Below are positions 53,545-62,233 of a stretch of 64,000 bases of DNA, piece by piece. How positions within the stretch are numbered: position 1 is the first letter of the stretch; each line of letters begins with the position of its first letter. The notes beneath the pieces were generated by a model, which made no database searches, was not told the origin of the DNA, and worked only from the letters and a program-made list of their open reading frames with translations. Origin of the DNA: Rhodobacteraceae bacterium EL53 (lineage in GTDB: Bacteria > Pseudomonadota > Alphaproteobacteria > Rhodobacterales > Rhodobacteraceae); NCBI GenBank assembly GCA_900313015.1, contig OMPR01000013.1, forward strand, positions 650,725 through 714,724. Direction: 5' to 3'. The translations under genes were made by a program, and so were the position numbers.

Positions 53545-54830
53545 ACAACACAGATCTCTCTACGCGCAGCCGGGCCGCGTTGCCCGGCGGCGTCAGTCAC
53601 GAATTGCGATATCGTGCTCCGCATCCCGTCTTTATCGACCATGCCAAGGGTGCGGAAAAATGGGATGTAGAAGGGCGCCGTTACATCGATTTCAAGATGG
53701 GATCGGCCAGCCAGATGCTGGGTCATTGCCACCCCGCCATCGTCGAAGCAATCCAAAAACAGGTGGAAAAATCGATCTTTTCCGCCGATTGTCATCCGGA
53801 CGAGGCAACATGGGCGGAATGGCTCAATCACCTGTATCCTTCGGCAGAGCGCACCCGCTTTACCGCCTCGGGGACCGAAGCCACGATGCTCGCCCTGCGA
53901 CTGGGTCGGGCATGGTCCGGTCGGGACCATGTATTGCGCATTGATGGTCATTTTCATGGCTGGCACGACCACGCCTTGAAAGGCGCGAAACCGGGCAGTG
54001 ATCGGGCCTCTTCTTTGGGCATTCCTGACGCGGTGAATGATCTGATCCATGTCTGCAGCCCTGATCCCCAGGCGATGGAAACCGCTTTGCAGGATGGGCG
54101 CATCGGGACGGTTATTGTCGAGGCATCAGGGGCAAACTATGGCAGTGTGCCGCTTGCAACCCAAACCCTGCGCGCCTTGCATGACGTAGCGCGCGCCGCT
54201 GGGGTGGTGCTGATCTTTGATGAGATCATTACCGGATTTCGCTGGTCCCCCGGTGGGCGTCAGGCGCGGGACGGTATCGTGCCGGATCTGACCACGCTCG
54301 CCAAAACCGTGACAGGTGGTCTGCCCGGTGGGGCTGTCTGTGGCCGTGCCGAAATCATGGACCTGATGAACAACGAAACCCAGCGTGAGGGGCTTGCTCC
54401 AGCCGTCAGTCACAAAGGGACATTCAATGGCTCCCCGCTGGTGGCTGCGGCCGCCTGCGCCGCGATGCCATTATTGGCAACGGGTGAGGCGCAGGCGCAG
54501 GCCGATGCCATGGCAACCCGCATGCGCGATGGTATGAACAAGACCCTGCGTGATCTTGGCGTCGTCGGGCTGGCCTATGGCGAAAGCTCAATCTTTCATT
54601 TGTATTTTGGTCGGACCAGTCTGGATGGGTTGTCAGCCGCCCAGATCCGCAGCTTGCCCAAACCGCAGGTCAAAGCCTACCGCGATGGCATGCTGGAACA
54701 CGGTGTTGACCTGATGGCCTATACCTCGGGCCTGACATCGGCGGCCCATACCCCAGACCTGATTGACGAAGCGCTGGATGGATTCCGCGCCACCCTGACC
54801 GCCATGATCCACGACGGAGTGCTGTCATGA
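53541..54830 (+). CDS. Class III aminotransferase, glutamate-1-semialdehyde aminomutase-like
   Basis: 429 residues. PLP residues are Lys255 in TLAKTVTGGLPGG and Asp227 in LIFDEIITGFRW; RFTASGTEATMLALRLGRAW and the GHFHGWHDH loop are typical of the HemL-like subgroup. That subgroup contains many beta- and omega-amino acid transaminases besides HemL. The catabolic context argues against tetrapyrrole synthesis. The gene overlaps both neighbours by 4 bases. A primary amine produced by the demethylating enzymes of the operon is the likely donor. Confidence 0.9.
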   Translation: MNNTDLSTRSRAALPGGVSHELRYRAPHPVFIDHAKGAEKWDVEGRRYIDFKMGSASQMLGHCHPAIVEAIQKQVEKSIFSADCHPDEATWAEWLNHLYPSAERTRFTASGTEATMLALRLGRAWSGRDHVLRIDGHFHGWHDHALKGAKPGSDRASSLGIPDAVNDLIHVCSPDPQAMETALQDGRIGTVIVEASGANYGSVPLATQTLRALHDVARAAGVVLIFDEIITGFRWSPGGRQARDGIVPDLTTLAKTVTGGLPGGAVCGRAEIMDLMNNETQREGLAPAVSHKGTFNGSPLVAAAACAAMPLLATGEAQAQADAMATRMRDGMNKTLRDLGVVGLAYGESSIFHLYFGRTSLDGLSAAQIRSLPKPQVKAYRDGMLEHGVDLMAYTSGLTSAAHTPDLIDEALDGFRATLTAMIHDGVLS

Positions 54831-57226
54831 TTTTGCCTACGCATGCGCGGACCGTCATCATCGGTGGCGGTGTCATCGGGTGTTCCATCGCCTATCATCT
54901 CGCCCGCGAAGGGCGCACAGACATCGTTGTTCTGGAACGGTCCAAACTCACCAGCGGGACCACGTGGCACGCTGCTGGGTTGGTGCGGCGATTGCGCCCG
55001 TCTGCCACTCTGACCAAGCTCATCAACTATTCCATCGATCTATATGGTGAGTTGGAGCGTGAAACAGGTCAGGCCACCGGGTGGACCCAAACCGGGTCTC
55101 TGACACTTGCAACAAACCCGGATCGGCTAACGAACATCAAACGTCAGGTGTCACTGGGCCGCGCCTTTGGGCTCGAGGCCGAGGTGGTGGATGCCGCCCG
55201 CGCCAAAGACCTCTGGCCGCTGATTGAAGTGGACGATGTGATCGGGGCCGTTTGGTCCCCATCAGATGGGCGGGTCAATCCCTCTGATGTGGCGTTGGCT
55301 CTGTCAAAAGGGGCCAAATCGCGTGGTGTTAAGTTTTTTGAAGATACCGCCGTCACGGGGTTGCAAAAGAAAGGCGGGCGGATATCTGGCGTTGAAATCG
55401 GACCGCATGTGATCGAAGCGGACGAAGTAGTGATCGCCTGCGGGCTGTGGTCACGCGACGTGGCCGAAATGTCAGGTGCCCACATGCCGCTCTATGCCTG
55501 CGAACATTTCTATATTCTGACCAAACCGCTGTCCGAGGTGCAGGCGCTGGGCAAGGGCGCGCACCTACCAACGTTAAACGATCAGGACGCGTTCCTGTAT
55601 GCCCGTGATGACGTCGAAGGGTTGCTCGTCGGATCGTTTGAACCCCATGCAAAGGGATTGCCGCTGAGCCGGTTGCCAGCCGATTTTTCGTTCGACCTGA
55701 TCGACGAAGATTGGGACCATTTCATGCCAATGATGGAAAACGCATTGCGCCGAATTCCTGCCTTGGAACAGGCCGAGGTTCGCATGCTGCTGAATGGGCC
55801 GGAAAGCTTTACGCTGGATAGTCAGTTCATGCTTGGCGAAAGCCCCGAAGTGCCCGGCCTGTTTTTGATGGGTGGGATGAATTCGACGGGGATCGCATTG
55901 GCCGGTGGGGCTAGCAAAGCGATGGCGGAATGGATCATCGCAGGTGAACCCACAATGGAACTGAACGAAGTCGATATTCGCCGCTTCAGTCCCGAAATGA
56001 ATGTGTTGGGCGCGCTCGAGGCGCGCATCCCCGAGGTTCTTGGGCGGCACTACGACAACCCCTACCCGGGCCGGTCGATGGAGACGGCACGCGGGCAGCG
56101 CCGGTCTCCGATCCATACCGGACTTGTGGCCGCTGGCGCGCGATTTGAGGCGCGAGGTGGATGGGAACGGGTCGTACACTTTGGCGGTGAAAACGTACAT
56201 TTACCGCTTAGTTTTGGTATCCCTACGTGGCGCGATCAAGTCGGGCAAGAAGTCGAGGCGTGTAAAACCGGTGCCGCCATTCTGGACCAAAGCGCCTTTG
56301 GCAAGATCATGGTGCAGGGGCTGGATGCCTGTGCGTTCCTCAATCACCTGTGCGCGGCCCAGATGGACGTCGCACTGGGCCGCATTGCCTATACGCAGAT
56401 CTTGAACGCACAAGGCGGCGTGGAAAGCGACCTGACCGTGCAGCGGCACGGGGCGGACTGCTATCTGCTTGTTGTAGGCGCTGCTGAGGTCGTTCGTGTG
56501 CTTAAGCGGATGCGGGAAACCAAGGGCTCCCACCATGTTGAATTCACTGATGTGACCAGCGGATATGCCATCCTCGGGTTGGCTGGGGTTGAGGCCAAAC
56601 GTGTTTTGCAGGCCACCACCAATGTACACTTCCCAGTGTTGAAGAGGTTCCAGTTTGCACCGTTTGAAATTGGTCTTGCACGCTGTTGGGTTGGGAAATT
56701 GTCCTTTACTGGCGAAGAGGGGTACGAATTGTACATCCCATCCGACATGGCCATGGCGGCACACGAGTCGCTTGTCGCTGCCGGTGCCTCCCACGCGGGA
56801 CTATATGCCAGCGGCAGTCTGCGTATCGAGAGCGGGTATCGCGCGTTTGGGCATGAACTGTCCCCCGCTACAACGCCGCAAGAGGCTGGTTTGGGCGCGT
56901 TCTGTGCCTTTGGCACAGGCTTTGTTGGCGAAGAGGCAGTCAAGGATCGGACCGTCAATCGCCGCATTGTGTCGATCCTGTTTGATGACCCGAATGCGAT
57001 CCCGATCCACGATGAACCGATCTATTTCGCCGGGCAGGTCGTTGGACAGATTACATCCGCGGCGTGGAGCTATCGCTTTGGCCGCTCGGTCGCGCTGGCG
57101 ATGGTCACCGCGCCTTTGGATCAGTTGGACACACACACCGTTGTGGATGGGTTTGAGGTGGAAATCGCCTGTACCCGCTTCAGTGCAAAAGCTTCACTCA
57201 AACCCGCAAAGGAGGCGTTCGCATGA
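54827..57226 (+). CDS. FAD/GcvT fusion dehydrogenase (dimethylglycine/sarcosine dehydrogenase-like), first copy
   Basis: 799 residues. The N-terminal FAD domain (VIIGGGVIGCSIAYHLAREG) has TTWHAAGLVRRLRPS, where His48 is at the position of the covalent FAD attachment of dimethylglycine dehydrogenase. The middle holds the FAO-type linker, and the C-terminal half (from about residue 430, IPTWRDQVGQEVEACKTGAAILDQSAFGKIMVQG, then GYELYIPSDMA and SLRIESGYRAFGHELSP) is a GcvT domain that binds tetrahydrofolate. Such enzymes oxidise an N-methyl group and pass the carbon to folate. It overlaps its neighbours by 4 bases. Confidence 0.92.
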   Translation: MILPTHARTVIIGGGVIGCSIAYHLAREGRTDIVVLERSKLTSGTTWHAAGLVRRLRPSATLTKLINYSIDLYGELERETGQATGWTQTGSLTLATNPDRLTNIKRQVSLGRAFGLEAEVVDAARAKDLWPLIEVDDVIGAVWSPSDGRVNPSDVALALSKGAKSRGVKFFEDTAVTGLQKKGGRISGVEIGPHVIEADEVVIACGLWSRDVAEMSGAHMPLYACEHFYILTKPLSEVQALGKGAHLPTLNDQDAFLYARDDVEGLLVGSFEPHAKGLPLSRLPADFSFDLIDEDWDHFMPMMENALRRIPALEQAEVRMLLNGPESFTLDSQFMLGESPEVPGLFLMGGMNSTGIALAGGASKAMAEWIIAGEPTMELNEVDIRRFSPEMNVLGALEARIPEVLGRHYDNPYPGRSMETARGQRRSPIHTGLVAAGARFEARGGWERVVHFGGENVHLPLSFGIPTWRDQVGQEVEACKTGAAILDQSAFGKIMVQGLDACAFLNHLCAAQMDVALGRIAYTQILNAQGGVESDLTVQRHGADCYLLVVGAAEVVRVLKRMRETKGSHHVEFTDVTSGYAILGLAGVEAKRVLQATTNVHFPVLKRFQFAPFEIGLARCWVGKLSFTGEEGYELYIPSDMAMAAHESLVAAGASHAGLYASGSLRIESGYRAFGHELSPATTPQEAGLGAFCAFGTGFVGEEAVKDRTVNRRIVSILFDDPNAIPIHDEPIYFAGQVVGQITSAAWSYRFGRSVALAMVTAPLDQLDTHTVVDGFEVEIACTRFSAKASLKPAKEAFA

Positions 57227-59634
57227 GCGAGGGTATCCGAACCACACAGGTCGCCGTTATCGGCGGTGGCATTATGGGTGTCGCGGCCCAGTTCCAATTG
57301 GCCGAAAATGGCTGGACCGATAGCATCCTGTTTGAAAAGGCTGAACTCACCAGCGGCTCGACCTGGCACGCGGCGGGACAGATCGCCCATGCGGTGGGCA
57401 GTCGGGTGATGGGCTGGATCAACAAGACATCCATCGAGACCTACAAACGGGTTGAGAAAGAGACCGGGCAAAGCATTGGCTGGCACGAAGTCGGGGGTTT
57501 GCGCATCGCCACAACGGATGCCGAAGTCGACTGGATGAAGTCGATCATGGGAGTGGGAAAGCTACTGGATCTGCCAATGGATCTGGTCGGACCGGAAGAG
57601 GTGGCAAAAGCCAACCCATTCTACAAGGTGGATGATGTTAAGGCGGCGATCCGAACCTATGCGGACGGGCATATCGACCCTTCTGGCGTGACAATGGCAT
57701 TGGCTGCGGCCACGCGGGCGCGGGGGGCTGTGATTGAGCGGAACAACCGTGTTATCGGAGCCTCTCGCAAAGGGGATATGTGGCTGCTGAAAACCGAAAA
57801 GGGCGATTTGCTGGCCGAACATGTTGTCATCGCCGCCGGGTCTTATGCCAATCAGGTTGGCGAATGGTTTGGGCTCAAAATTCCCAGCGTGTCCTGCCTG
57901 CACCATTACCTGGTTACAGATTCGGTTCCCGAATTCGAAGGGCGTCCGGAATTGCCCGTGATGCGGGACAATGCCTTTGGCGGTTATATCCGGCAGGAAC
58001 AGAAATCAGGGCTGATCGGCATTTATGAGGGTCATGTTTGCCCCACCGTCTGGGAAATGCCCCAAGGCGCACCTTGGGCGGCAGAGAACGAGTTATTTCA
58101 GGCGGACTATGACTCGATTGGCGACTTTCTCATGGTGGCGTTCGGCAAGATGCCAATTCTGGCTGAGCTGGGGATCAAGCGGGTGGTGCGCGGTGCGATC
58201 ACCCATACCCCTGACGGGGGAATGCTTGTTGGCCCGTCTGGAGCGCCGAATGTCTGGCTGTCTTGCGGGTCGTCGATTGGGCTGGCCTGGGGCGGTGGCG
58301 CAGGCAAAGTGCTGGCGGATTGGATGGTGCATGGCGAGACCGAGATCAACACACGCGGGTTCGATCCACGCCGGTATGGGGACTTTGCCAGTGATACGTT
58401 CATCGTGGAGCGCACCAAAGATGAATTCATGCGCCGCCACGATACGCCCAGCCCGGGACAGCAGTTCAATAGCCTGCGCCCTTTGAAACGTCACCCTCTG
58501 TATGACCGTCTCGCCGCCAAGGGCGCGGTGTTTGGAGAGATTTCGGGTTGGGAACGGCCCCGGTACTTTGGCGCGGTTGGTGAAGTCGAGCAGATCGGAT
58601 GGGGGCACCAGTCTTGGCATGCAAACGCCATGGCCGAGGCCAAGGCCACCCGTTCCGCTGCGGGGGTGATTGATCTCTGTGCATTTGCGCAGTTCGAAGT
58701 TTCTGGCAAGGACGCCGGCGCTGTATTGAGCCGGCTCTCAGCCAATCGCATCCCATCCAAAGACGGCCGGATGAGCCTGAACCATTTGCTGACTGAACAT
58801 GGTCGATTTGAAACGGAAATCACGATTTGGCGCATCGCTGAGGATCGGTATTTCACCGGATCACCGATTGCGCGTGCGACCCCTGATTTCGAGTGGATAA
58901 GAGCGCATATCCGGGATGACGAAGACGTTCAGATGATCAACCGATCCAGTGATTGGGGCATGTTGGCCATGTCTGGTCCTGCGTCGCGCCGCATTCTGTC
59001 AGGGCTGACTGAGGTTGATCTGTCTAACAAAGTGTTTCCGTGGCTTTCGGGGCAGGAAATCAACGTGGCGGGTATCGATTGCTATGCTTTGCGGGTTTCG
59101 TTCGTGGGAGAGCTGGGCTGGGAGCTGCACGCGCCGCTGGATCAGATCGGCGTGCTGTATGATGCACTGTTTGTGGCGGGGGAACCGCATGGCTTAACCG
59201 ATATAGGGTCTTATGCATTTAACGGGATGCGTCTTGAAAAAGCGTATCGGGCCAGTGGCGAATTGACCACGGATGTTGGCCCATTGGACGTTGGACTGGA
59301 CCGCTTTGTCGTCAGTGAGGGGCGTGATTTCAACGGGCGTGAGGTGCTGCTTGATCGCGTGACAGAATGGGCATTGTTCTATGTCGAACTGCATGCCGAT
59401 GACATCGATATCCACGGCGGGGAACCTGTTCTGTTGAATGGGGAACTGGTCGGGCTGACCACGTCAGGTGGGTATGGATACACAATCGGAAAATCACTCG
59501 GCTGGCTATTCGTGCGCAAGGGCACGCCGCCCACTGGCTTGAGCGTCCAAATCCAGAACCGCGACATTCCCGTGACTGTTCACCCCGAAGCCCTGTTTGA
59601 TCCCCAAAACCAATGCCCCCGATCCGAGGACTGA
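57223..59634 (+). CDS. FAD/GcvT fusion dehydrogenase (dimethylglycine/sarcosine dehydrogenase-like), second copy
   Basis: 803 residues with the same architecture as the preceding protein but strongly diverged. VAVIGGGIMGVAAQFQLAENG starts the FAD domain and His49 in STWHAAGQIAHAVG is the predicted flavin attachment site. The GcvT half runs from about 440 (YFGAVGEVEQIGWGHQSWHANAMAEAKATR onwards) to the end, with GELGWELHAPLDQI and GMRLEKAYRASGELTTD. Different residues after the flavin His in the two copies suggest different N-methyl substrates, for example the dimethyl and monomethyl stages. Only 4 bases separate the stop and the next start codon. Confidence 0.92.
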   Translation: MSEGIRTTQVAVIGGGIMGVAAQFQLAENGWTDSILFEKAELTSGSTWHAAGQIAHAVGSRVMGWINKTSIETYKRVEKETGQSIGWHEVGGLRIATTDAEVDWMKSIMGVGKLLDLPMDLVGPEEVAKANPFYKVDDVKAAIRTYADGHIDPSGVTMALAAATRARGAVIERNNRVIGASRKGDMWLLKTEKGDLLAEHVVIAAGSYANQVGEWFGLKIPSVSCLHHYLVTDSVPEFEGRPELPVMRDNAFGGYIRQEQKSGLIGIYEGHVCPTVWEMPQGAPWAAENELFQADYDSIGDFLMVAFGKMPILAELGIKRVVRGAITHTPDGGMLVGPSGAPNVWLSCGSSIGLAWGGGAGKVLADWMVHGETEINTRGFDPRRYGDFASDTFIVERTKDEFMRRHDTPSPGQQFNSLRPLKRHPLYDRLAAKGAVFGEISGWERPRYFGAVGEVEQIGWGHQSWHANAMAEAKATRSAAGVIDLCAFAQFEVSGKDAGAVLSRLSANRIPSKDGRMSLNHLLTEHGRFETEITIWRIAEDRYFTGSPIARATPDFEWIRAHIRDDEDVQMINRSSDWGMLAMSGPASRRILSGLTEVDLSNKVFPWLSGQEINVAGIDCYALRVSFVGELGWELHAPLDQIGVLYDALFVAGEPHGLTDIGSYAFNGMRLEKAYRASGELTTDVGPLDVGLDRFVVSEGRDFNGREVLLDRVTEWALFYVELHADDIDIHGGEPVLLNGELVGLTTSGGYGYTIGKSLGWLFVRKGTPPTGLSVQIQNRDIPVTVHPEALFDPQNQCPRSED

Positions 59635-59638
59635 AATC

Positions 59639-61309
59639 ATGACAACCATTAATGGCGGCGAAGCCGTGTACCGCGTCCTAAAGGCCAACGGCATCGACAC
59701 TGTGTTTGGCTTGTTGGGCGGGTCGATGTTGGAACTTTACGATGCGATGTATCAAGGGGACGACATTGCCTATGTCGGTGCGCGCGATGAACGCGCTGCC
59801 GGACATATGGCTGATGCATGGGCCCGGATGACGGGCAAACCGGGTGTTGTTTTGGGGGCTCAGGCCGGGCCGGGCGTTGTGAACATCGTGACTGCTGTGG
59901 CCGAAGCGCAGTTGGCCTATTCCCCGCTTGTGGTGATCGCAGGTGCGATTACCCGGTCGGATCAGTGCAAGGATACGTTTCAGGAAATCGATCAGGTGGC
60001 GCTGTTTGCGCCGATTTCAAAGCGGTCTGTCATGGTCACCGACCCGTCGCGATTGGTGCCCATGCTCGAAGATGCGATCCGGCTTGCGAACACCGGGCGA
60101 CGCGGTCCTGTGGTGCTGCATGTACCGCGTGACCTGTTTGCCACGGATATTCCCGAGGTCACACCGCAGCCGGTGAACATCGCCCGCCCCGGCCCCGCGG
60201 CGCCATCAGATGTGGATGCCATGGCCGATCTTTTGGCCTATGCGGAACGCCCGGTGATCTTTGCCGGTGGGGGCTTTAAGTGGGGCGCTGGGCGCGAGGC
60301 GCTGACGGCGTTAGCTGAAAAGCTAGAAATCCCTGTTGTCGCCTCGACCGGACATGCGGATGTTATGTGTCACGGTCACCCTTGGTTTGCAGGGCAGGCG
60401 GGTCCGCGTGGCAATAGGGTCGCCAGTCGTTTGACCAAGGAGGCCGACGTTATGGTCGTGCTGGGCGCACGTCTGGGGTTCAACTCGACTTTTCATTCCT
60501 ATGCCTATGTGGGGGCCAAAACACGCATTGCCCATGTGGATATCGAAGGTTCGGCCGTGGGACGCTATTTCCCGGCCGAGATCGCGGCGCAGGGCGATGC
60601 CCGTTTGACTGCCGAGGCTTTGATCGACGTTACCAGGCGCCCGTCATGTGATAAGTGGCGCGCAGCGTTTCAGGCAGACTTGGCCAGCCTTGCCGCAGAG
60701 CGGGAGGTCGAAGCGGGGCTTGAGACAGTGCCGATGCACCCGCGCCGGGCTCTGGCTGAAATTCGCGCCACGTTGCCCGACGATGCGATTGTGACTTTGG
60801 ATACGGGCAACACGTGTCTGCAGGCGGCTGACCGACTGGCCCATTATGCGCCGATGTCGCTGATTACACCGTTGGACTTTGGCCTTGTTGGGTTTGGCCT
60901 GGCTGCCGCCATCGGTGCCAAAGCCGCAGCACCCGAGCGACCCGTTGTTGCAATCATGGGCGATGGCGCTGTTGGGTATACGATGATCGAAATCCAGACC
61001 GCCATTCAGAATGAATTGCCCATCGTGGTGATCGTTTTGGACAATCAGGCATGGGGAGCCGAGAAAGCGTATCAGCAAGAGTTCTACGGCGGTCGCCTGT
61101 TGGGTGCAGAAGTTCAATCACCCCGATACGACAAATTCGCGGAACTGTGCGGCGGAAAAGGGATTTGGGTAGACGGGCCGGGGGGGATGGGACCCGCATT
61201 GGAAGCGGCGATTGCTTCGAAGGAGACAACTGTCATTCAAGCCGGGATTGATCCGGGTGCGCTGATGACGTTGCGCAAGGATCTGTTCAAGGTCCCGCCG
61301 AAAGCGTGA
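59639..61309 (+). CDS. Thiamine-diphosphate-dependent enzyme of the acetolactate synthase family
   Basis: 556 residues from the ATG at 59639 with GAGGACTG upstream. The N-terminal TPP-PYR domain has Glu51 (GARDERAAGHMADAWARMTGK), the conserved activating glutamate. The C-terminal domain carries GDGAVGYTMIEIQTAIQNELPIVVIVLDNQAWG, the TPP/Mg motif. Family members include acetolactate synthase, sulfoacetaldehyde acetyltransferase and 2-oxo acid decarboxylases. The FQEIDQVALF and VTDPSRL segments recall sulfoacetaldehyde acetyltransferase, but the protein is shorter and I do not assign that activity. Glu51 argues against glyoxylate carboligase. Last gene of cluster B. Confidence 0.9.
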   Translation: MTTINGGEAVYRVLKANGIDTVFGLLGGSMLELYDAMYQGDDIAYVGARDERAAGHMADAWARMTGKPGVVLGAQAGPGVVNIVTAVAEAQLAYSPLVVIAGAITRSDQCKDTFQEIDQVALFAPISKRSVMVTDPSRLVPMLEDAIRLANTGRRGPVVLHVPRDLFATDIPEVTPQPVNIARPGPAAPSDVDAMADLLAYAERPVIFAGGGFKWGAGREALTALAEKLEIPVVASTGHADVMCHGHPWFAGQAGPRGNRVASRLTKEADVMVVLGARLGFNSTFHSYAYVGAKTRIAHVDIEGSAVGRYFPAEIAAQGDARLTAEALIDVTRRPSCDKWRAAFQADLASLAAEREVEAGLETVPMHPRRALAEIRATLPDDAIVTLDTGNTCLQAADRLAHYAPMSLITPLDFGLVGFGLAAAIGAKAAAPERPVVAIMGDGAVGYTMIEIQTAIQNELPIVVIVLDNQAWGAEKAYQQEFYGGRLLGAEVQSPRYDKFAELCGGKGIWVDGPGGMGPALEAAIASKETTVIQAGIDPGALMTLRKDLFKVPPKA

Positions 61310-61327
61310 ACGGTCATGATGCGACGA

Positions 61328-61357
61328 AGCGATCCAAAGCATATACCTTGGATCGCT
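61328..61357. terminator. Inverted repeat between convergent genes
   Basis: AGCGATCCAA and TTGGATCGCT are perfect 10-bp arms with a 10-base loop, 18 bases past cluster B. The following GAATACTGCGTTTTG is moderately T-rich. A terminator for cluster B is likely. Confidence 0.65.
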
Positions 61358-61404
61358 GAATACTGCGTTTTGTTGACCCTAGGCAGACCTTTTGACTGCG
61401 CGGG

Positions 61405-62112
61405 TCAAACCGAGCGTGTGATGCCGCCGTCGACCCGAATGTTCTGTCCAGTGATATAGGCACCGCCCTCTGATGCGAGGAATCCGACAGTGGCGGCTAT
61501 TTCGTCATAAGATTTGCCGTATCGGCCCATCGGGATCTTAGCCTTGAAATCAGCTTTTTCTGGCAGACTGTCGATAAAGCCGGGCAGAACGTTATTCATT
61601 CGGACATTGTCAGCGGCGTATTTATCCGAGAACAGTTTCGAGAAAGCAGCCAAGCCTGCGCGCATCACGCCAGAGGTGGGAAAAACCGGGTCCGGTTCAA
61701 AGGCTGCAAAGGTGGAAATGTTGATGATCGTTCCTGATTTTTGCGCAATCATGATCGGGGCAACCAGACGTGTTGGGCGGACCGCATTCAGGAAATAGAC
61801 ATCCATGCCAACGTGCCAATCCTCATCGGTCAGCTCCAGCACCGGTGCGCGGGGGCCATGCCCGGCGGAGTTGACCAGCACATCGACGCGCCCCCATTTT
61901 TCCATGGTGGCATCGACCAGTCGGGTCAGATCGTCAGTTGACTGGTTTGATCCTGTTACGCCAATGCCGCCCAACTCGGCTGCCAGAGCCTCGCCCTTGC
62001 CTGAGGAGGACAGGATGGCGACTTTGAACCCATCTGCGGCCAACCTGCGTGCGCTGTCTGCTCCCATGCCACTGCCACCGGCCGTGATGATCGCTACTTT
62101 TGTGTCAGCCAT
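61405..62112 (-). CDS. SDR-family protein lacking the usual catalytic Tyr and Lys
   Basis: 235 residues from the ATG at 62112 with GGAGAAG upstream. The nucleotide-binding part is normal (IITAGGSGMGADSARRLAADG, LVNSAGHGP), and the active-site Ser is present in INISTFAAF. At the place of the catalytic YxxxK the protein has SGVMR (FPTSGVMRAGLAAFSKLF), so Tyr is Ser and Lys is Arg by alignment to AxL downstream. The C-terminus (YITGQNIRVDGG) is intact. It may use another mechanism or have a binding role. It is convergent with cluster B and divergent from the next LysR gene. Confidence 0.85.
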   Translation of the reverse strand: MADTKVAIITAGGSGMGADSARRLAADGFKVAILSSSGKGEALAAELGGIGVTGSNQSTDDLTRLVDATMEKWGRVDVLVNSAGHGPRAPVLELTDEDWHVGMDVYFLNAVRPTRLVAPIMIAQKSGTIINISTFAAFEPDPVFPTSGVMRAGLAAFSKLFSDKYAADNVRMNNVLPGFIDSLPEKADFKAKIPMGRYGKSYDEIAATVGFLASEGGAYITGQNIRVDGGITRSV

Positions 62113-62233
62113 TTTCTTCTCCGTGGGTTCTAACATTTACTCTGTGCTTAATCTGAGCCCGTCTGGTGGTTTTGACCAATCAGTAATTCTGCGTTAATGC
62201 TGTAGAATAACTATCACCTTAGAGAGCTTGTCC

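Noticed and set aside
53541-54830. HemL (glutamate-1-semialdehyde aminomutase) for haem synthesis
   Set aside because: Alphaproteobacteria make 5-aminolevulinate by HemA condensation, and the gene is embedded in an amine-catabolism operon.
59639-61309. Assigning the TPP enzyme as sulfoacetaldehyde acetyltransferase (Xsc)
   Set aside because: Some segments resemble Xsc, but the protein is shorter than typical Xsc, and no phosphate acetyltransferase or sulfite exporter follows; the family-level call is safer.
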